A stretch of DNA of 64,000 nucleotides from Cristatella mucedo (GCA_009760855.2 WPIO01000094.1:1026001-1090000); one strand, 5' to 3'; shown: positions 1 to 13,173, counted from the first letter of the stretch. Notes: generated from the letters alone by a model not told the origin. A program made the numbers and translations.

Positions 1-1009
1 GCCAACAGCTTCGTCTCGGCTCAATGACAGATCAATGCACGAAGGTGCTGAAAGCATGAAATCGTCTGGTCAGCACATGAAAGATAGAAGGTCACTTCAA
101 AGTGAGCAACGACATTGACGATGCAATGGATCAGAGCTTAATCTAAAACGACGCGAGAGGATAGGATCGACTAGACAAAAACGACTCGAACGAACGCGCT
201 GCAAATGCAATCGGGTTGTATGCTATTGGGACAAATCAACAGAATACGAATGACACTAGATCAACCAGCAGGTGTGCCTCAATGACCTCATTATTCCAGG
301 AGAGAGTGCAAGGACTGACTGACATGCACACAGCTTTGTTAGGAGACTCCGAGGCAGGGGGGTATGCTTGTATGTTTACGTATGCTGGTGTATATATGCT
401 GGGACAATATCAAACTTCAATATGCACACGCAATAATGGCAAGTGACATGAACTATGTGCCTCTACTAAGCCTTACCAAATAGGTCCCCAGGATTTTACG
501 AGGGTTGCATAGGCTTAGCAGTCGCGGCAATAGCTATGAAGCTCAGCAGATAATCCATAGTAATTGTCTACACAGTCAGCTACACTTATGGCTTAAAACT
601 GGAGAAAGGAGAACTTCGAATGGTTAGCAAATAATAAAAATGCCAGCCCATGGCAAGAAGGATTTCCTAAAAGCTGCAGACATCGCCCAATAAGTATGCT
701 CTCTGGCTGCCAACCATAGCAGCAGTAGTGGCTGCAGTTTGGCACATCATTTGCAATACAAATTCACTAATTTATGCAGTACTTGGGAATTTGGCTCGTG
801 CACATTAGGTCATCACGGCATTAATAGCCAGCAATTCTTTGCACATCTAGCTTTCCTTTTCCCACTTCATATATCCTTGTTATTTTTGTGAGGAATTGCC
901 ACAATTGTGTGCCAGCAAGCATGACCACTACTGCTACCACCCAAGCCACACCTAATGATTATCACAGGCCAGTCGGATGAGGCATAGATTCAAGCTGGTC
1001 AATCAGACT
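1..1009. other. no gene seen (inside PDCD11 intron or beyond)
   Basis: AT-rich non-repetitive sequence. Short open frames here (for example 216-446, plus) have no recognisable features. The expected seventh PDCD11 exon was sought on the minus strand and not found. Confidence 0.5.
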
Positions 1010-1430
1010 CTATCAGGAACTAGCATTCAGCAAATTTCAGGCAAAGCATTCCAGAGCATAACAGTCCGAAGGGACATAGGAATAACGCCCAACGTCTTGA
1101 TGCTTGAACTGATGCGGCTAAGAACTGCTATTCTGTTTGCTGTAAGGATCTGATGAACCTGGTTGGCTACTAATGTGCAATGCCTGGAAGGCAGGAGCAC
1201 GAAATTTATAGATCAGTGTTTTTAAACTTAATTTCCTGCATGCACTAGCGAGCATCCTCGGGCGACTCACAGCATGGTGCAGACCGTTACGTAACTTCTT
1301 CGTAATTCCCCTGATGTCTTCAATGTGACTGTTCCTTAACTGCCCTTAGATATGCAATTCAACAGAACCTGCTTAGCATAGGGTGAGATGTCGCCATTAG
1401 TCAATACCTACCGTCGGGCCTTCTTTTGCT
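1010..1430 (-). mobile_element. decayed non-LTR retrotransposon remnant
   Basis: Read on the minus strand, this gives a PMSLRTVMLWNALPEIC-like stretch preceded by basic, Arg/Lys-rich sequence. That is the typical C-terminal end of LINE reverse-transcriptase ORFs (RxxRLWNSLP). It is too diverged to place in family A or B. Confidence 0.4.
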
Positions 1431-1879
1431 GATCAGTGAGAAACTCCAAGCATTCTGTTCGCCCTATAAACTACATGGCTATCAAGCCTAAGACCCGTGA
1501 GTTTAAAGCACTGCTTAGCACTCGTAGCAGTAGTAGCTCACTCGCCGTGCCTCAGGATGTTGTGAAAAGTCGAACGTCGGCCATTACTAAGGTTCCATTT
1601 ACATTCGTAGATGGGGCTTCTGCAGGGCAGGCTACATGCAAGCTACTCAATCGGCGCGAGGCAGTTACTAACTAAACAACCTATTAAATTCCGGTTGTCA
1701 AACGTCTGCTCAATAAAACCAAGGGGTTACTTATCCCTGATCAGGCTGTTCGGGAGAAGCTAGAAGCTTTTCCGATAACCAAAATGTGGATGACGCCTTG
1801 CTCTGGTGGCTGTAGATCTGAGACAACTCTACCACATTCTCTTTCTTTCAGTCCATGCGATCAGTCCATTCAGACCATG

Positions 1880-2012
1880 CAGGAGAGTAGTTGTCGTTTC
1901 GTAAGAATTTGTGGAAGCATGTTCCACAGTCTAAGACCTGCAGAGCTAGCTTCTGTCGCCAAAGGTCTTTAAAGGGAAAAAAAGAACAGCTAATTTATTG
2001 TCCTCATCAAAG
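1880..2012 (-). mobile_element. LINE family A fragment
   Basis: About 130 bp similar to the segment at 28741-28870 and 38755-38885: the region encoding RSFSSAGPRLWNSLP of the family A ORF, on the minus strand. It directly abuts a plus-strand family A copy. Confidence 0.7.
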
Positions 2013-4060
2013 ACCATGCCTCTCACAGCTGTAATCTATCAACCTCCTTCTGACTGTCTACCTTTTTTTGGCGGAGTTTTCATAGTTCCTCACTAAAGTA
2101 TCTGTGTGTGATAGGCCATTATTGATTGCAAGAAACTTCAACGATCATGTTGACAGCCACAGCAATTGCAAGAAACATCAACAATCATGTTGACAACCCT
2201 AGCAAAAGCCGGGTCTGTTCATTTCTTGACTGTCTGGAGAACGGTTTTGTGCAACACGTTAATAATATCCCTCATATCGGTGGCCATATCCTGTATCTAG
2301 TTATCACTGAGGATTCCTATCTCACTGACCTTGATATTTGCTACTGACCATGTCGGATCATTGCTTAGCCTCGTTTACTGTTCCTGTTCTGTTGTACGTG
2401 CACGGTAACATCGAGTTTGTCTAGAGACTCCCTTGAAAAACATTGACCCGAGACACTGTTGAAATCTGTTTGTGGGGCGGGTCTTCTTGATCTTCTCCCA
2501 AACTCGATCAACAGCCTCGATACATACCCTGATGCAGCGAACATGAACTTTAGCAATGCTCCTGGACGAGCATGCCCCCATACATTCTGCCCGACAAGTT
2601 TTCTGTCGGGATTCAAGCAACACCATTCCACCGAAACTGCTCTCCTCATGTAAACAACGACATCCTATGCAGCAGCGATGACAGGAGTGTCACTGATCTA
2701 CTGCTGCTAGATTTATCAGCTGCCTTCGACACAACTGATCATGACATTCTACTTGAATAATTAAAAACAACGATCGGTCGATGCACTCACGTAATTCAAA
2801 TCGTGCTTACTCGATCATGTTCAATAGTCGTCATGGGGGGGGGGGGTCAGGTCGCATCCACCAAACCAGTCACCTGTGGTGTCCCTGCAAGGATCCATAT
2901 CGATCCTTGGCTGTTCTACATTTTTACTCAATCTCTGGGAAACGTGACTGGGGCCCATGCATAGGCCATCACTTATGTTGACGATATTTAGATGAACTTT
3001 TTTATTTAAACCTTCGAAATCTGCTGCAGAGATTAATAAACTGAACGCTTGCCTTTAAGTCATTCGATCCTGGATGGCTACCAGTTTCCTTAAACTTATC
3101 GACGATAAAACAGCTACTCATAAGATACTCGAAGCCTGTGGCTAGACTACAATACTTCGATCTCTAATACAGGATGCTGTGCCACCCTGTACTACGAACT
3201 TCGGTGTCGTCTTTGACAGCTTTGACAGTCTAAATTTTGCAAGTTCGTTACGAAGACTGCTTCCACAGTTTGCCAGCATGTCTCATCTCTATTTAAGATT
3301 AGGAACGGTCTTCCACGTTGGCTTGCAAACAATTTAACTAGCTATTAAGTTTTGTCTTGGGTACATTATTGTAATTAGCTTGTTGTTGGGCTTTGGTAGC
3401 CCAAAGCAACTAGGCTACTGCCGTTCGCAATGAATACGGCTGCAAGGCTAGTTTACAAATCAGAGAGGTTTGACAATGTCTCTCATATGCTAGAGAAACT
3501 TCCGGTTGATCAATAGAGACATAGTAACGTTTAATTGATGATCGAGGACATGGGCTTGAGCTCCGAGGAATATGTGAAGCACCTGAATACAGATTAAGTG
3601 ATCTTAGGGTTATGTACAATAAATTATACTTTTTTTTTTTACGCTGACCCACACGGCGTGGCTTCTTTACACCAAGCTGGACTGCTGAACCAGTTTCAAC
3701 CTCCTCGTGCCGTCAGGTCATCTATGGAATATAAATTAGCTGTTTCATTCCTCTGCTTAAAGACACACTGTTGCTCTGTAGGTTCTAGACTGTGAAAATT
3801 CATTTCCACTATTCTTATGCAACGACATCTACTCTCCTGCTGCTGACTGTGGCACATCCTTTCTTTCGTCCTGAGCTGCTACATCCATACTACTAACTAC
3901 CTCAACTGCTCTCCTGACTCAGCTATGCTTCTCGCTTTGAATTTATTGTGTGAGGTGAATTGTGTTGGCTACCAAATTCGTACCGAAAACAGCTTAGGCA
4001 TTGAATGTGCTAGTGAAAACCTTCTTGAGTAACACCCACTTAGTCACCATGGCTTTGCAG
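2013..4060 (+). mobile_element. LINE family A, long degenerate copy (EN + RT)
   Basis: The most complete family A copy (CR1/L2 superfamily). In order it shows endonuclease remnants (AVIYQPPSD near 2030; HVDNPSK, FLDCLENGFVQHV, GGHILYLVITEDS at 2180-2320; the SDH catalytic triplet at 2353-2361). Reverse-transcriptase remnants follow ([19 protein letters not shown] at 2700-2757; YVDD near 2972), then the RT C-terminus and 3' end to about 4060. Many stops and frameshifts make it dead. An ORF-less G-run lies at 2836-2847. A SINE1 piece is inserted at 3533-3641. The element lies in the PDCD11 intron, antisense to the gene. Confidence 0.8.
3533..3641 (+). mobile_element. SINE1, 5'-truncated, nested in LINE family A
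   Basis: Begins inside the tRNA-like head (gatcgaggacatgggcttgag), continues through the shared tail (gtgaagcacctgaatacagattaag) and ends in a T-run. LINE family A sequence stops just before it and resumes right after it (acgctgaccca), so the SINE is the younger insertion. Confidence 0.7.
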
Positions 4061-4363
4061 AAATACAGACAGGTCTGGGGAAGCTTGCCACAGGATATAG
4101 GCACTTCCCTCCATTCGGGGGGGAGGGGGGCAATCGTCCCCCTGCCCCCCCCGACCACCAGCCTTTGCTAAGCTATTCGAAGTGCCCAGAGAAATGCGGT
4201 CGATATAGGGTGCCACAAATTTACTTTACTATTACTATTATTATGGGCACTACCAAGCATGTGACCACAGGCAGGCCACGGCAGCTAAGCCGTGGGATAA
4301 AAGTGGTTGTTGCCTCCCCTGCCCACATTCCCTGCTGTGAGGCAGAGGAAGCAGCACACGTAC

Positions 4364-4517
4364 CTCGGCCTTCGCAATGCTGCTAGCCCTGGCGGTGACT
4401 GTCACAACTCGGTTTTCGCCACTGACCAGCCCGAGTAAATCGGACGACTTCACTGCTACGCGTACGATCTCTCCCACCAAGTACGATGCCTCTGGAATTA
4501 GATCAACAGATGCTTCA
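4364..4517 (-). CDS. PDCD11: PDCD11/RRP5 homologue, coding exon 6
   Basis: Residues 246-297: one base completing a codon, then 51 codons, ending in phase 0. The acceptor is gttttgagcag and the donor is GAG|gtacgt. It encodes YLVGEIVRVAVKSS, then GENRVVTVTARAS. This matches the KVGQxLxCxVExV ... VVSLSVGHS segment that closes the second S1 repeat in PDCD11, and the distance from the preceding AFL motif is within one residue of the vertebrate protein. Divergence is higher here than in exons 3-5. No further exon was found to the left, so about five sixths of a typical protein of about 1,870 residues is missing from the window. Confidence 0.7.
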
Positions 4518-4937
4518 CTGCTCAAAACAAATTATGAAAAGCTTGCGAATGCACTCGTGATTATACACAGACGAAACATATAAAACATGACTCCACGATG
4601 GAGCCAGCGGATGGTCTGCTGATTGTGCTAAGGCTAAGAATAAGTACTTAAGGCTTGCAGCTGATAGCTTGGCCTCGTGCAACATCCCGGTTGGTTGGCT
4701 GCACAATGCGATTGCTACCATAAGCCGGTACAAGCCACCGAGGCTCCTCTTCTGCTATAGAAACGAGAGGCAGCTAAATCGGTCGATCCTTACTACATAC
4801 GCTCAACAGAATCTCGAACACCTGTCCGTTCACAGTTGTAAATATAATACACTAATTTTAGCATGCTTTCCCTGGGCATCGCTTCATGACACAGTCTCGG
4901 CTGGCATGCAGAGAGTATCTACTGCGGTGGCAAATAG

Positions 4938-5045
4938 TAATAATAATAATAATAATAATACACTTGATAAAGCACCCTCAGAGAACTCAATCTCTCTCTA
5001 GGCGCTTTGCATTTGCTGGAAAGGGAAACGCAATTGAATGGTGAT
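4938..5045 (-). mobile_element. LINE family B 3' tail
   Basis: Minus-strand copy of the conserved family B end: (ATT)n, then the tail containing ctcagagaactcaatctc, and the ttgctggaaagggaaacgc segment. Only the 3' terminus is present. Confidence 0.75.
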
Positions 5046-5617
5046 AGCGTAGTCAGTGGTGGAGCTAGGGGCAGGCAAGGGAGAATTATTCCCATTGCCA
5101 GAACAGGGGGTGAGGAATGCGGCAAGGAGACCTGGGCTGCAGCGCTCTCATCGGGCCGGGCAGGAGCTGAGGCAGCTTGGGTAGGGATATGGGCATGGGT
5201 TTTTATAGGTCCCCTTTATTCAAAAACCTGCGACATTCAAGATTCCATTCAATGAGCAACCGCTGCATGGAAAATAGGTGCCCTCTTCGCACATGGCTTT
5301 CACATGACGACCAAACCAGCTCCTTTCGTCCAAGCCTTACTCGAAACCTCGACTTGCTTAATCCCCCCATTGGAACCCAGCACTTACGAATTTTGCACTT
5401 AGACAGCTGCCAACTTCATGCAGCTTAACGGTGATAAGATGTATTAGGTATTTTCAAATATATTATTTCAAATTATAATTACAAATTATAAACATTAAAA
5501 TGTTCAAGCTAGTAGTTTTCAGAAGCGTATCGCCACGACTATGAAGTCGGCCTACTTTCGGCTGAGTAAACATGCCCAAAAACGGGCCTGCTTAGACAAA
5601 AAGTACAACAGCTAACT
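5046..5617. other. intronic sequence, nothing recognised
   Basis: Between PDCD11 exons 5 and 6. No repeat or exon identified; AT-rich around 5440-5510. Confidence 0.4.
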
Positions 5618-5705
5618 AGTCAGCTATGCTTCTCACTTTCTCTTTCTTTTTGCGTTGAGAAAGTCGATAGCTACCAAATGTGTACCAAAAGCTGCTCAGG
5701 CTTTG
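5618..5705 (+). mobile_element. LINE family A 3' fragment
   Basis: Matches the family A 3' region (tcagctatgcttctcacttt ... gctaccaaatgtgtaccaaaa), as also seen near 3920 and 39885. Confidence 0.65.
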
Positions 5706-5787
5706 GGGGAGGCAATATAAACCTCTCCAGTGTCACACCCTCATAGCATCTCTGCCTTTGTGGGGCTGAGGATGGTGGTACGTTAAA

Positions 5788-7110
5788 TAATAATAATAAT
5801 AATAATAATAGATTAGATACAGCAACCTCAGAGAACTCAAACTCTTTCCAGGCACTAGACATTTGCTGCAAAGAAAGCATGACCGAATGGTTAGAGGTAG
5901 CATGCTCAATAAACATCCAGAATACCATGGCTAGGGGTGACATGCAAAGGGTCAGAATGCAAGTATGGTTAGTGGCAGCATGCACAGTGTTAGCGCCCAT
6001 AGGCACATGTGGGTCGAATCACAAGAGACCCACTAAATACTGTGATAAACGGATGCATTTTAGGTTCTTTTTAAATGTGGTCAAGTCGGGGGATGTCGGG
6101 ACGAAAGTCGGGAGTGAGCTCCAAGCTTCAGGAGCATAAAAACTAAAGGCACGGTCTTACAAGGATTTAGAGTTTAGCGTGAGCTGTAGGTAAATAGATT
6201 CCGAAAAGTAGGTGGTACGATGCTTAGCCTGGTGGGGGAGAACATTTGATAGGTAGGCTGGAGCCAAAGAATGAAGGAATCTAAAAGTGAGTGACAAAAC
6301 CTTGAAGTCGATCCGTTGCTTGACTGGGAGCCAGTGCTAGTCGGCAAGAAGTGGTATAGTGTGGCAACGGCTACGCTCACGACAGACTAGCCTAGCTGCA
6401 GAGTTTTGCAGCAGCTGTAAGGGCCTGATTGCACAGGCCGGTAGATCATCAAGCAGTGAGTTACAAAAGTCCAGACAGGATGACACAAATGCATGGACCA
6501 ATTTAGATGTGGTATCTCTGTCTAAACAAGCTCGAATTTGAGCAATGTTATGTAATGTATCTCCGTCTGTAACTCCACAAAGCCATAGAGCTGAAAGTAG
6601 GTACACTTGACTGCGGACCTGATGTGGTCGTCTAATGAAGGTCACTTTGGAACATGACACCTAGATTTCGTGCAGATTCAACAGGAGATATGCTGGCAGA
6701 GCCGATTTTGAGCATTAGCCTTTCCAATTTATGAATCACACTTGGTTTGCCTAACTAACTAGTAAGTTGGTTTTTATCATTCAATTTAAGAAAGTTTGCT
6801 GCTATCCATGTGGGGATGTAATCAATATATGCAGCAAGGGAGTTGAGAGAATTTGATGTGCTCGAGGGCCGGGAGGGATAAAAGCAAAGGTACAACCAAG
6901 TGTCATCCGCATAGAAGTGAAAGCCGAGATTGTGCCTGAAAAGCACATTGGCAAAAGAACAGTATAAACCGTGAAAAGTAACGGACCTAGCACGGAGCCC
7001 TAAGGTACCTCATATTTCAGAGGTTCCTCAGGTGGGTCGTTGTCCATTCACATTAATACTCTGGATTCTCCCACTGAGATAGGACCATATACCATTACAT
7101 GTCCAAGGCA
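5788..7110 (-). mobile_element. LINE family B, 5'-truncated copy
   Basis: A minus-strand copy from the (ATT)n tail (5788) through the 3' UTR with its GCATGC-rich repeats, up to RT motifs near 6990. On the minus strand HFYADDTWLYLCFYPS (the YADD catalytic box) and LDFCNSLLDDLPACAIRPL are readable. Frameshifts and stops make it inactive. It lies in the PDCD11 intron between exons 5 and 6, in sense with the gene, and carries a tiny family A insertion near 6550-6588. Confidence 0.8.
6550..6588 (-). mobile_element. ultra-short LINE family A 3' end nested in family B
   Basis: About 35-40 bases (atgtatctccgtctgtaact then ccacaaagccatag) equal to the last bases of family A interrupt the family B sequence, which is continuous in the copy at 56040. 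This looks like extreme 5' truncation during target-primed reverse transcription. Confidence 0.65.
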
Positions 7111-8056
7111 AAACAAATATGTACAACCAAAAGATTAGTAACTCTGTGGTTGAAGAACAGTAAATAATCTTACAAATTGATTACAAAGCTGAATTCAGGA
7201 CATAAAAGGTCAGAACATTGACATTTGAAGCTTATAAGTGTGGCCTCATCTTACTGTTTTCGTCAGGCTTGTAAAGGACTATATTCATCTTCCTAAGACA
7301 GAATGAAAGAGGTTTTGAGAGACTACCTTGTCTATCACAAATCGCTGAGGCCATGATATTCCTAAGCAAAAAGCCATTTTGTACTTGAGTGTGAAAAAGC
7401 TCAGACCGTTGTCATGGTGTTAGTTCTATCGAATCTACAACAGTGAGGTCAAATACACATGTGGCACGGAGGCAGAAAGTAAATACATTTAAACCAGAAT
7501 TTCACGAATGAAGATAAGTTGGTAAATGCAAGCCTTGAAATACTGAGCCTAATCATTCGAAATCGAACCGTAATAACTTGGCTATTGATCTAGAAACTCG
7601 ACTACCTATTAATCACACTCATTTACTCAAATACTACTCAAAATGCTGCATGCATGCATGAAGTAACGCATATTTATGATTGAACGATCGGCACAAATCC
7701 TCAAGAAACTGCCTTCATAGGATGGCCAGCCTTCAAATGGGAAGTTCGTCATGAGTAAGAACTTGCTCCGTTAGTCATAGAGACCAAGTGACAGGCCACG
7801 AGCATCTTATAAGGAGATTTCTTGGTAGTTGGATGCTTATGACTAAACTTGTAAGGATGCCACTTTCAACTTATTTGTATAAGGTCGCCATCGGCAACAA
7901 AAGCTAAATTTAGCTAAGCAGAAGAGAAGAAGACGGGCATATTTATGTGCATGTGAGCGAACACAGATAAACCAGGTAAGATAAAAAGAAAATGCACCCC
8001 AGCACGGTGAATACGGGGAGGCTGATACAAAACCAAAATAGAGCGAATTAAGTCAC
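7111..8056. other. PDCD11 intron sequence, nothing recognised
   Basis: AT-rich; no repeat family or exon seen on either strand. Confidence 0.5.
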
Positions 8057-8160
8057 GTACTGTTCAGCTTGTTCCTGGCAAGAAATGCAGTCACACCAGA
8101 AATACCCAGATCCACAGTATAGCCATGGTCTTCTTCACTGCTGATGGCACCATACAGGAC
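8057..8160 (-). CDS. PDCD11: PDCD11/RRP5 homologue, coding exon 5: second S1 repeat
   Basis: Residues 212-245 plus two bases. It encodes VLYGAISSEEDHGYTVDLG then SGVTAFLARNKL. The SSxEDHGYxVDxG core followed by AFL is highly characteristic of the second S1 repeat of PDCD11. The acceptor is cgattggcag, with a poor pyrimidine tract. I chose the donor TAC|gtgact over the alternative ACA|gtacgt four bases earlier because only the former gives phase 2, which exon 6 needs. The exon is too short for most ORF callers and was found by splice-aware reading. Confidence 0.85.
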
Positions 8161-8686
8161 CTGCCAATCGATACGGTACCCGCTCACATCAATTGTGAAT
8201 GCAAGATCAAGTAAAAAACTGGTAAACGTAAGTCAGTATGGTACGATAGCCAGCTCGACAGTGAACAGCATAAATATCTTTCGGCTAGCTCTGCGCTCCT
8301 CGGCTGCCGTGTCCTGCCATAGCAGCAATGCTAGCAAAGCCTAATGCCAGCCTGATTTATTATGTAGCTTCTACGAACAAACTTGCTCTAGATAAAATGC
8401 CAAAAACACAAGGCCGAAAAGAAAGAAGGCCTGTCTATTGATCATTATGGAATAATAATATTATCAACCGAGTTGTCAGCATGATCTAAATAGTGCTCCA
8501 ACCCCTAAAAATCTCGAAAGCTAACTCGAATGCAGAATGTCTGGTCGTCCTTGATAGTGTAACCTACACACCACCGTATCTGAAGCAAAGCAATTTCCAA
8601 GTCGTATACATGAGAACTTGCAGTAGAAAATGCACAGCAGCCACAATAAAGCAAGATGCATCTACATTCACTTAAAGAGTCCTTTG

Positions 8687-8760
8687 ATAATAATAATAAT
8701 AATACATTTGATAAAGCACCATCAGAGAACTCAATCTCTTTCTAGGTGTTTTACATTTGA
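8687..8760 (-). mobile_element. LINE family B 3' tail
   Basis: (ATT)n plus the tail (atttgataaagcaccatcag ... aggtgttttacatttg), minus strand; only about 75 bp, in the PDCD11 intron. Confidence 0.7.
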
Positions 8761-9354
8761 TAGTCTGGCAATTAATAATTTCCAAACACCTCCACCCCGA
8801 TTTCCTTCTAGTGATGGCAGAATTGGAGCAAATTTCAATACCTTTAGCAACAATGATCATGCGTTTAACAATCAAACGAATGGATACACGATGAAAGTGA
8901 CCGAAAATAAGAAAATAGTAGGGACTCGGGCTGTGAAGTGACATGGATAAATAAAGCATGACAGCACACAGAAATAGCATGCCAGTAAGACCGTATAGCG
9001 ATAGAGGTAGCCATCCAGGGAATTAATCAGCTTGTAGCAGAGCCCCTAGATTGTGTGAATTCATAGTTTGTGTGTTCAGACTGCTTCTGACATGCCAAGG
9101 TGTCCAAACGGTACATCATTGGTGTTTATTACACGTGGCTGTGCAATAAAACTGAACCTGTACAAAGGATTATGTTTCTACTTACGAGGAAGGCATCTGG
9201 CAGCTGCTAAAGGCCCTTACTCAGACACCGACCAGGTTTGAAATGTCAGGCTTGGCTATGAAACCGTTGGTTAGTGACTGGTATGCACAGTCTAGGCACA
9301 CAAAGCAAAACTCACTCGGACCCAGCTAATACTTCACAGAACATATGTGTTTCT

Positions 9355-10200
9355 ATTTCGCTTTAAATATCGTCTAGTCAGGGGACGTCGTGACGTCAGT
9401 CGGAAGAGAGTTCTGGGCTAGGGAGAGCAAGTGCTAAAGGTATGGTCTCGTGAGGATCTGAGGTTACTTAGAGGCACAGCTAAACGACTTGAGTCAGAAA
9501 AGCTGGTAGTAAGCTGCCTGGCCTGATTAGGAAGTAGTTCAAAAATGTATTATTAATAATAATAATAATCACTTGACAAAGTGCTCTCAGAGAACTCAAT
9601 TTCTTTCTAGTCGCTTTACATTTGCAGGGAAGGGGAATGCGATTGAATGGTTAGTAATATCATGCTTGATAAACAACATGAATAACATGGTTAGGGGTGA
9701 CATGCACAGGGTCAGCATGTAGGTGTGGTTAGTGGCAGTATGCACAGTGTCAGCATGCATAAGCACATAAATAACAAACCACAGAGACCCAATAAATGCT
9801 CTCATAAGTAGGTGCGTTTTTAGGTTCTTTTAAAATATGGTCAACATGACACTTAGATTTCGTACAGACTCAATAGGAGATATGCTGGCATGCCGATTTT
9901 GAGCGTTAGCCTTTCTATAGTAAGAGGACGGAGCCTAATAGAGAGTGACAAGCCCTTGCTGTCGATATGCTGCTTGATTGGGATCCAGTGTAGGTTGGCA
10001 AGAAATGGTGTAATGTGGCACCTGCAATGTTAACGACAGACAGGCCTGTCTTCACCTCAGTTAATTGCAATCGCCTTATTGCACTTGTCAAAAATCCTGT
10101 AAGTTGCGGCTATAGACGTGGAGATGCATTGCAAATGCATGGACCAACTTAGTCGTGGCATTTCTTTCTTAGCAGGTCCGAACTTTTGCAGTGTGACATA
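9355..10200 (-). mobile_element. two nested or adjacent LINE family B fragments
   Basis: 9355-9545 matches the RT C-terminal part of family B (tcaggggacgtcgtgacgtca ...). It is followed by a fresh (ATT)n tail and 3' UTR (9552-9840), then by further family B coding remnants to about 10200. The order is best explained by one copy inserting into another. All is degenerate. Confidence 0.65.
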
Positions 10201-10589
10201 GCAAAAGTAGGCCCCGAAGTGCTAATGTGGGTTTATTGTTCTCTTAAGGTGCAATATAAATGACCTATTATTATTATAATTAATATTATTACCATCATCA
10301 ATCATACTTTTCAGTGGTAGCAGGTAACTGTGGTTTTTAGCACAAACACCAAAGCAGGAGCTTCATAATTGGGAAGCTGAGAGTGAGCCTTCACTTTTGC
10401 CTGACCGTAAAAAATTCTTTAGGATATACTTATGACATCTTAGCTAGCCTGCTAAAAGGTAAGAGTATAGTTTTCTAAACAATCGGTTCATGTATAAGTC
10501 GGCTAACATTGCCGGGAAACACCAGAGGAGGAACACATGGACAGAAAATGAGGTCCATTGTAAATAAATAAATACTAGCTGACTTAACA

Positions 10590-10679
10590 ACATGTTTTGT
10601 ATAATAATAATGCAATTGATAAAGCGCCCTCAGAGAAATCAATCTCTTTCTAGGCGCTTTACATTTGCTGCAAAGGGAG
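10590..10679 (-). mobile_element. LINE family B-type 3' tail joined to SINE2
   Basis: Tail (taataataatgcaattgata ... ttacatttgctgcaaaggga) directly joined to the 3' side of a SINE2 body at 10680. It is either a chimeric SINE or a SINE/LINE junction; see findings. Confidence 0.65.
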
Positions 10680-10823
10680 TGTATAGCGATAGAAGAGCCT
10701 TAACGGCTATCACTGCCGCTTGCAGTGGCAATAAAGGACAGCCCACAGCAGGATTCGAAACCACGACCTCGGGATCGAGGTCATGAAAGCAACCGTCTTA
10801 CCCAGTGTGCCATTATGGCTCAC
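10680..10823 (-). mobile_element. SINE2 (tRNA-derived)
   Basis: Minus-strand copy. It starts ggtgagccataatggcacac (A-box-like), has a B-box-like ggtttcgaatcc, then the SINE2 body (tgccactgcaagcggcagtg; gttaaggctcttctatcgc). Confidence 0.75.
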
Positions 10824-10903
10824 CAGAGTGTGCCTCTCAAATACTTTTGCCTGTAAGTACATGCATGCAATGGGCAATACAAAGAGCAGCTTTTGCTACT
10901 TAC

Positions 10904-11059
10904 GGTACCACTTTTTAGTGACATCACGGTCAGGTATTGATTCACATCTCGAGGGTTGAGCGTTAACTTAATTCGCCCTCCCAGCGCAGTCGGTGTCGAA
11001 ATAACTTTACAAGCAAAGACAGAGCCCAGCGTGAACATGTCCTCCAGTGGATGAGGCTC
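10904..11059 (-). CDS. PDCD11: PDCD11/RRP5 homologue, coding exon 4
   Basis: Residues 160-211 (52 codons). It encodes EDMFTLGSVFACKVIST, then GGRIKLTLNPRDVNQYL and SLKSG. The LSLNPKxVN-type motif followed by LKxG is the end of one S1 repeat and the start of the next in vertebrate PDCD11, with the same spacing. The acceptor ctctattctttcag is strong and the donor is ACC|gtaagt, phase 0 on both sides. Joining exons 3, 4 and 5 gives an alignment to the vertebrate protein without a length change in the LKSGTVLYG region, which supports these exact boundaries. Confidence 0.88.
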
Positions 11060-12404
<1,345 letters not shown>

Positions 12405-12592
12405 GAGAGAACGAGAGATGAGAGCACTAGAGTGATGCAGGGGCAGGTTGTCCAAGGTATCAAGAGATTCACGCAATCCGAAGGAAAAGCGACACTGATA
12501 GAGCCCACAACTGACCAGATTGAGCAGACAGAAGTGTTGTAGCAAACCTAGTCGTAGCAGCTGCCTTTCAGCAGCTGCTGGTCCTCGCTCAC

Positions 12593-12796
12593 CGTAATAG
12601 CGGCCACATTGCCTTGACCAGCTGCCTCGGCGGCTGCACCAGCTGCCTCGGTGTACCGCTGTAGTACAGCCTTGTAGCCATCTGAGATGTCGGCAATCGA
12701 CACGTAGCCGGTAAGATTGTTCGGCAAGCCCATTACAAGGCCATAGTCATTAACCTTCTTTACACAGCCAAGTACTAGCAGCCCATCAGCAATCCG
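12593..12796 (-). CDS. PDCD11: PDCD11/RRP5 homologue, coding exon 3: first S1 repeat
   Basis: Residues 92-159. This is the most recognisable part of the gene: GLLVLGCVKKVNDYGLV followed by GLPNNLTGYVSIADISDGY. It is the start of the first S1 (OB-fold) repeat of PDCD11/RRP5, whose vertebrate version reads G-x-x-ILGCVKEVN ... LPNGLQGFV ... IxDAY at the same spacing. It is followed by an alanine/glycine-rich insertion (residues 149-162 region, AAGAAAEAAG). The acceptor is ttgtgtttgcag and the donor is ACG|gtgagc; both are phase 0. The frame runs on for 14 codons past the donor to a stop, but the next exon matches the family only if the donor is used. A 142-bp (GA)n tract lies 190 bp further into the downstream intron. 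Confidence 0.88.
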
Positions 12797-13173
12797 CTGC
12801 AAACACAAAATTTCAAGTACTTCTGTTAGTCTTCACATGCAGGCACAGAGTACAACACAACAATCGCTGGTCACTTAACTCTAGTATACTTGGTACCGTC
12901 AAGATAAATGTTCAGTCAAAGTACATAGAAAATAAGGAAGTCAATCCTGCTCCCTTGTAAAATAAGCATACATTCCCTTACTACACGGTGTACAGTGTAT
13001 GACTTTAAAGACTATTATAGTTAATACACAGCACACGTTAAAGTTAAATTCTTGCATCCATGATAAGTGGTTCTCGTGAAGCGAATAATAGCCAAGAGTA
13101 GTTAGGCACATCATTCCAGACATCATTTCAGATAAAAACTACAGTAGGCGTTATAAAGGCGATAAAGCCCTTT

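Noticed and set aside
405-530. Candidate seventh PDCD11 exon (minus strand, NPRKILGTYL before gtaagg)
   Set aside because: Only a short chance-level resemblance, with an upstream stop and no conserved S1 core.
8061-8160. PDCD11 exon 5 ending at ACA|gtacgt
   Set aside because: It would leave phase 1, which does not join to exon 6; the donor four bases later does.
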